Of a stretch of DNA of 8,758 bases, positions 7,400 to 8,758 are shown piece by piece. The notes below the pieces were generated by a model. That model saw nothing but the letters and a program-made list of their open reading frames with translations, was not told the DNA's origin and searched no databases. The stretch is from Bacteroidales bacterium. Lineage in GTDB: Bacteria > Bacteroidota > Bacteroidia > Bacteroidales > VadinHA17. Both the position numbers and the translations under genes were made by a program. The stretch spans positions 1 to 8,758 of the forward strand of contig WFRO01000220.1 in NCBI GenBank assembly GCA_015486475.1, in the 5' to 3' direction. The first letter of the stretch is position 1. Every line of letters starts with the position of its first letter.

Positions 7400-8677
7400 G
7401 TGAAAGAGGAATTCTTACACTTTATCTGGCAACATCAGCTCTTTGCCGGGGGAGAGATGTTCACTCCGGGAGGGGAGCGTGTGGAAGTGTTGTCGCCCGG
7501 GCATCCCAATCAGCATGACGGACCGGACTTCCTGGAGGCACAGGTGAAGATCGACGGTGTCCTGTGGGCAGGACATGTGGAGATCCATTTGCGATCCTCC
7601 GACTGGTATGGCCATGGCCATTATCACGATCCCCGTTATGACCAGGTGGTGCTGCATGTGGTGGCCGAACACGATGATGAGGTGCGGCGCAGCAATGGTG
7701 AGCGGGTGCCCGAGGTGGCGTTGCAGTGGGATCCCTCGTTGTGGTTCAACTATGAGGCGTTGCAGCGGCGCCGCTCGTGGGTAGCCTGCAGCCGCGACCT
7801 GCACCGGCTGGATCCTTTCCATATAAAACACTGGCTGGGCCGGGTGGTGGTGGAGCGCCTGGAGCAGCATGCCACCGCCATCAGGACGGATCTGGAGGAG
7901 ACCTCCAATGACTGGGAGGAGGTCCTTTACCGGCATCTGGCCCGCGGCTTCGGGCTGCATGCCAACGCCCGTCCTTTTTATCTGACGGCCCGTTCCCTGC
8001 CGCTGCGTGTCATAGCCCACCACCGGGATAACCTGCTCCAGGTGGAGGCGTTACTCTTCGGCCAGGCCGGACTCCTGGATACGGAGATCTTCGGGGATGA
8101 CCATTATGAGACCCTGAAGAAAGAATATCATTATTTGCAGCAGAAATTCTCACTCCGTCCCATCGAGGGGCACCTGTGGCGTCAGATGCGCATGCGTCCT
8201 TCGGCTTTTCCGGCGGTGCGGCTGGCTGAGTTTGCCCGGTTCATCCACCAGCAGGAGAATGTTTTTTCAAGGATCCTTCATACCCCTGATCTGAAAGAGC
8301 TGGAGCCGCTCTTCCGGATCACGGCGGGAGGCTACTGGGAGGAGCATTATGTTTTCAACAAACCTTCAAAAAAACAGCGGAAAAGTTTCGGAAAACAGGC
8401 TTTTCATTTGCTTCTTATCAATATTGTGGTTCCTTTTTACTTTATTTACGGTGTGATCAACGGTTTGGAGGAGTATCGTGAGCGGGCCCTGGAGATCCTG
8501 GAGGCCCTGCCGCCGGAGCGGAACGCGATCATTCGCAAATGGGAGGAGGCCGGTATCCGGGCAGAGAGCGCTTTTTACTCGCAGGCGTTGATCCGTTTGA
8601 AGAATGATTACTGCAATAAGGGCCGTTGCCTGGAGTGCGGGATCGGGAAGAGGATCATAACGGGAGAAAAAGGATAA
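7400..8677 (+). CDS. DUF2851 family protein, function unknown
   Basis: This 425-residue protein is predicted cytoplasmic (no signal peptide). I recognise the DUF2851 family from the start KEEFLHFIW, the GPDFLEAQVKIDG...WAGHVEIHLRSSDW block (residues ~41-69), the middle LLINIVVPFYFIYG (~347-360) and the C-terminal SQALIRLKNDYC...C..C ending. Its role is not known to me. Two things stand out. P42-D43 followed 18 residues later by E61-I-H63 resembles a PD-(D/E)XK nuclease core with His in place of Lys. The only four cysteines are C130, C405, C410 and C413, which could bind zinc or an iron-sulfur cluster. The start is GTG 7400: pyrF's TGA at 7385-7387 is in the same frame just upstream, and the family N-terminus begins here. 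Next candidate ATG 7457 would cut off conserved residues. No clear ribosome site is seen; translation may be coupled to pyrF. Confidence 0.85.
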   Translation: MKEEFLHFIWQHQLFAGGEMFTPGGERVEVLSPGHPNQHDGPDFLEAQVKIDGVLWAGHVEIHLRSSDWYGHGHYHDPRYDQVVLHVVAEHDDEVRRSNGERVPEVALQWDPSLWFNYEALQRRRSWVACSRDLHRLDPFHIKHWLGRVVVERLEQHATAIRTDLEETSNDWEEVLYRHLARGFGLHANARPFYLTARSLPLRVIAHHRDNLLQVEALLFGQAGLLDTEIFGDDHYETLKKEYHYLQQKFSLRPIEGHLWRQMRMRPSAFPAVRLAEFARFIHQQENVFSRILHTPDLKELEPLFRITAGGYWEEHYVFNKPSKKQRKSFGKQAFHLLLINIVVPFYFIYGVINGLEEYRERALEILEALPPERNAIIRKWEEAGIRAESAFYSQALIRLKNDYCNKGRCLECGIGKRIITGEKG

Positions 8678-8681
8678 GAAA

Positions 8682-8758
8682 ATGCAGCAGAACATTACGG
8701 CTGAGATGAAAGGGAGCATCCACTCACTGCGGTGGGCCGTGATCCTGCTGGTGGGTAT
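8682..8758 (+). CDS. N-terminus of a probable membrane protein (3' end outside window)
   Basis: An ATG 4 bases after the DUF2851 stop opens 25 codons to the window edge, MQQNITAEMKGSIHSLRWAV then ILLVG. AAAGGA at 8669-8674 is well placed, 7 bases before the ATG. A short polar, amphipathic start followed by a hydrophobic stretch from Trp18 suggests a first transmembrane helix after a cytoplasmic N-terminus. A transporter such as an MFS permease would fit, but too little is present to assign a family. It is probably the next gene of the same operon. Confidence 0.6.
   Translation, partial: MQQNITAEMKGSIHSLRWAVILLVG

Noticed and set aside
7415..8023. 202-codon open frame on the - strand across the DUF2851 gene
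   Set aside because: Antisense shadow; composition is unnatural and the + strand protein has family-conserved blocks.
8366..8719. - strand open frame with a hydrophobic start over the end of the DUF2851 gene
   Set aside because: It overlaps conserved C-terminal coding sequence and the next gene's start on the + strand; the apparent hydrophobic leader is a reading of the reverse strand.

Overview
The window looks like a chromosomal core region of a Bacteroidetes bacterium, probably order Bacteroidales, with fairly high GC by eye. The main reasons are a type III (GlnN) glutamine synthetase, an OmpA-family TPR/PD40/carboxypeptidase-regulatory protein with the domain order of type IX secretion protein PorE, a DUF2851 protein (a family I associate with Bacteroidetes), mostly weak ribosome binding sites, and Bacteroidetes-type promoter -7 boxes (TAnnTTTG). 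All genes are on the + strand. No phage, insertion sequence, CRISPR array, tRNA or rRNA is visible.

Layout: (1) 1-899, the C-terminal part of glnN, cut by the window edge. (2) 900-1294, a 395-base gap holding GC-rich inverted repeats that resemble a REP-like intergenic element, a small AT-rich palindrome, a strong intrinsic terminator and a promoter. (3) 1295-4463, the OmpA-family/PorE-like gene followed 4 bases later by a divergent purM (AIR synthase). (4) 4464-4542, a short gap with the best promoter in the window, then prfA (release factor 1). (5) 5699 to the right edge, a tightly spaced group: a predicted lipoprotein of the xylose-isomerase-like sugar epimerase family, pyrF (OMP decarboxylase), a DUF2851 protein and the first 25 codons of a probable membrane protein. 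Gaps in this group are 18, 12 and 4 bases, which suggests one operon.

The genes are mostly housekeeping: nitrogen assimilation (glnN), purine and pyrimidine synthesis (purM, pyrF) and translation termination (prfA). An envelope protein and a probable periplasmic or surface sugar enzyme are interleaved with them. No wholly new multi-gene system is evident. The best lead is the DUF2851 protein. It has a PD...E-x-H pattern near its N-terminus and only four cysteines, one internal and three clustered at the C-terminus. This loosely recalls the iron-sulfur nucleases of the PD-(D/E)XK group and is offered as a hypothesis. Second is the composite repeat region between glnN and the OmpA-family gene.
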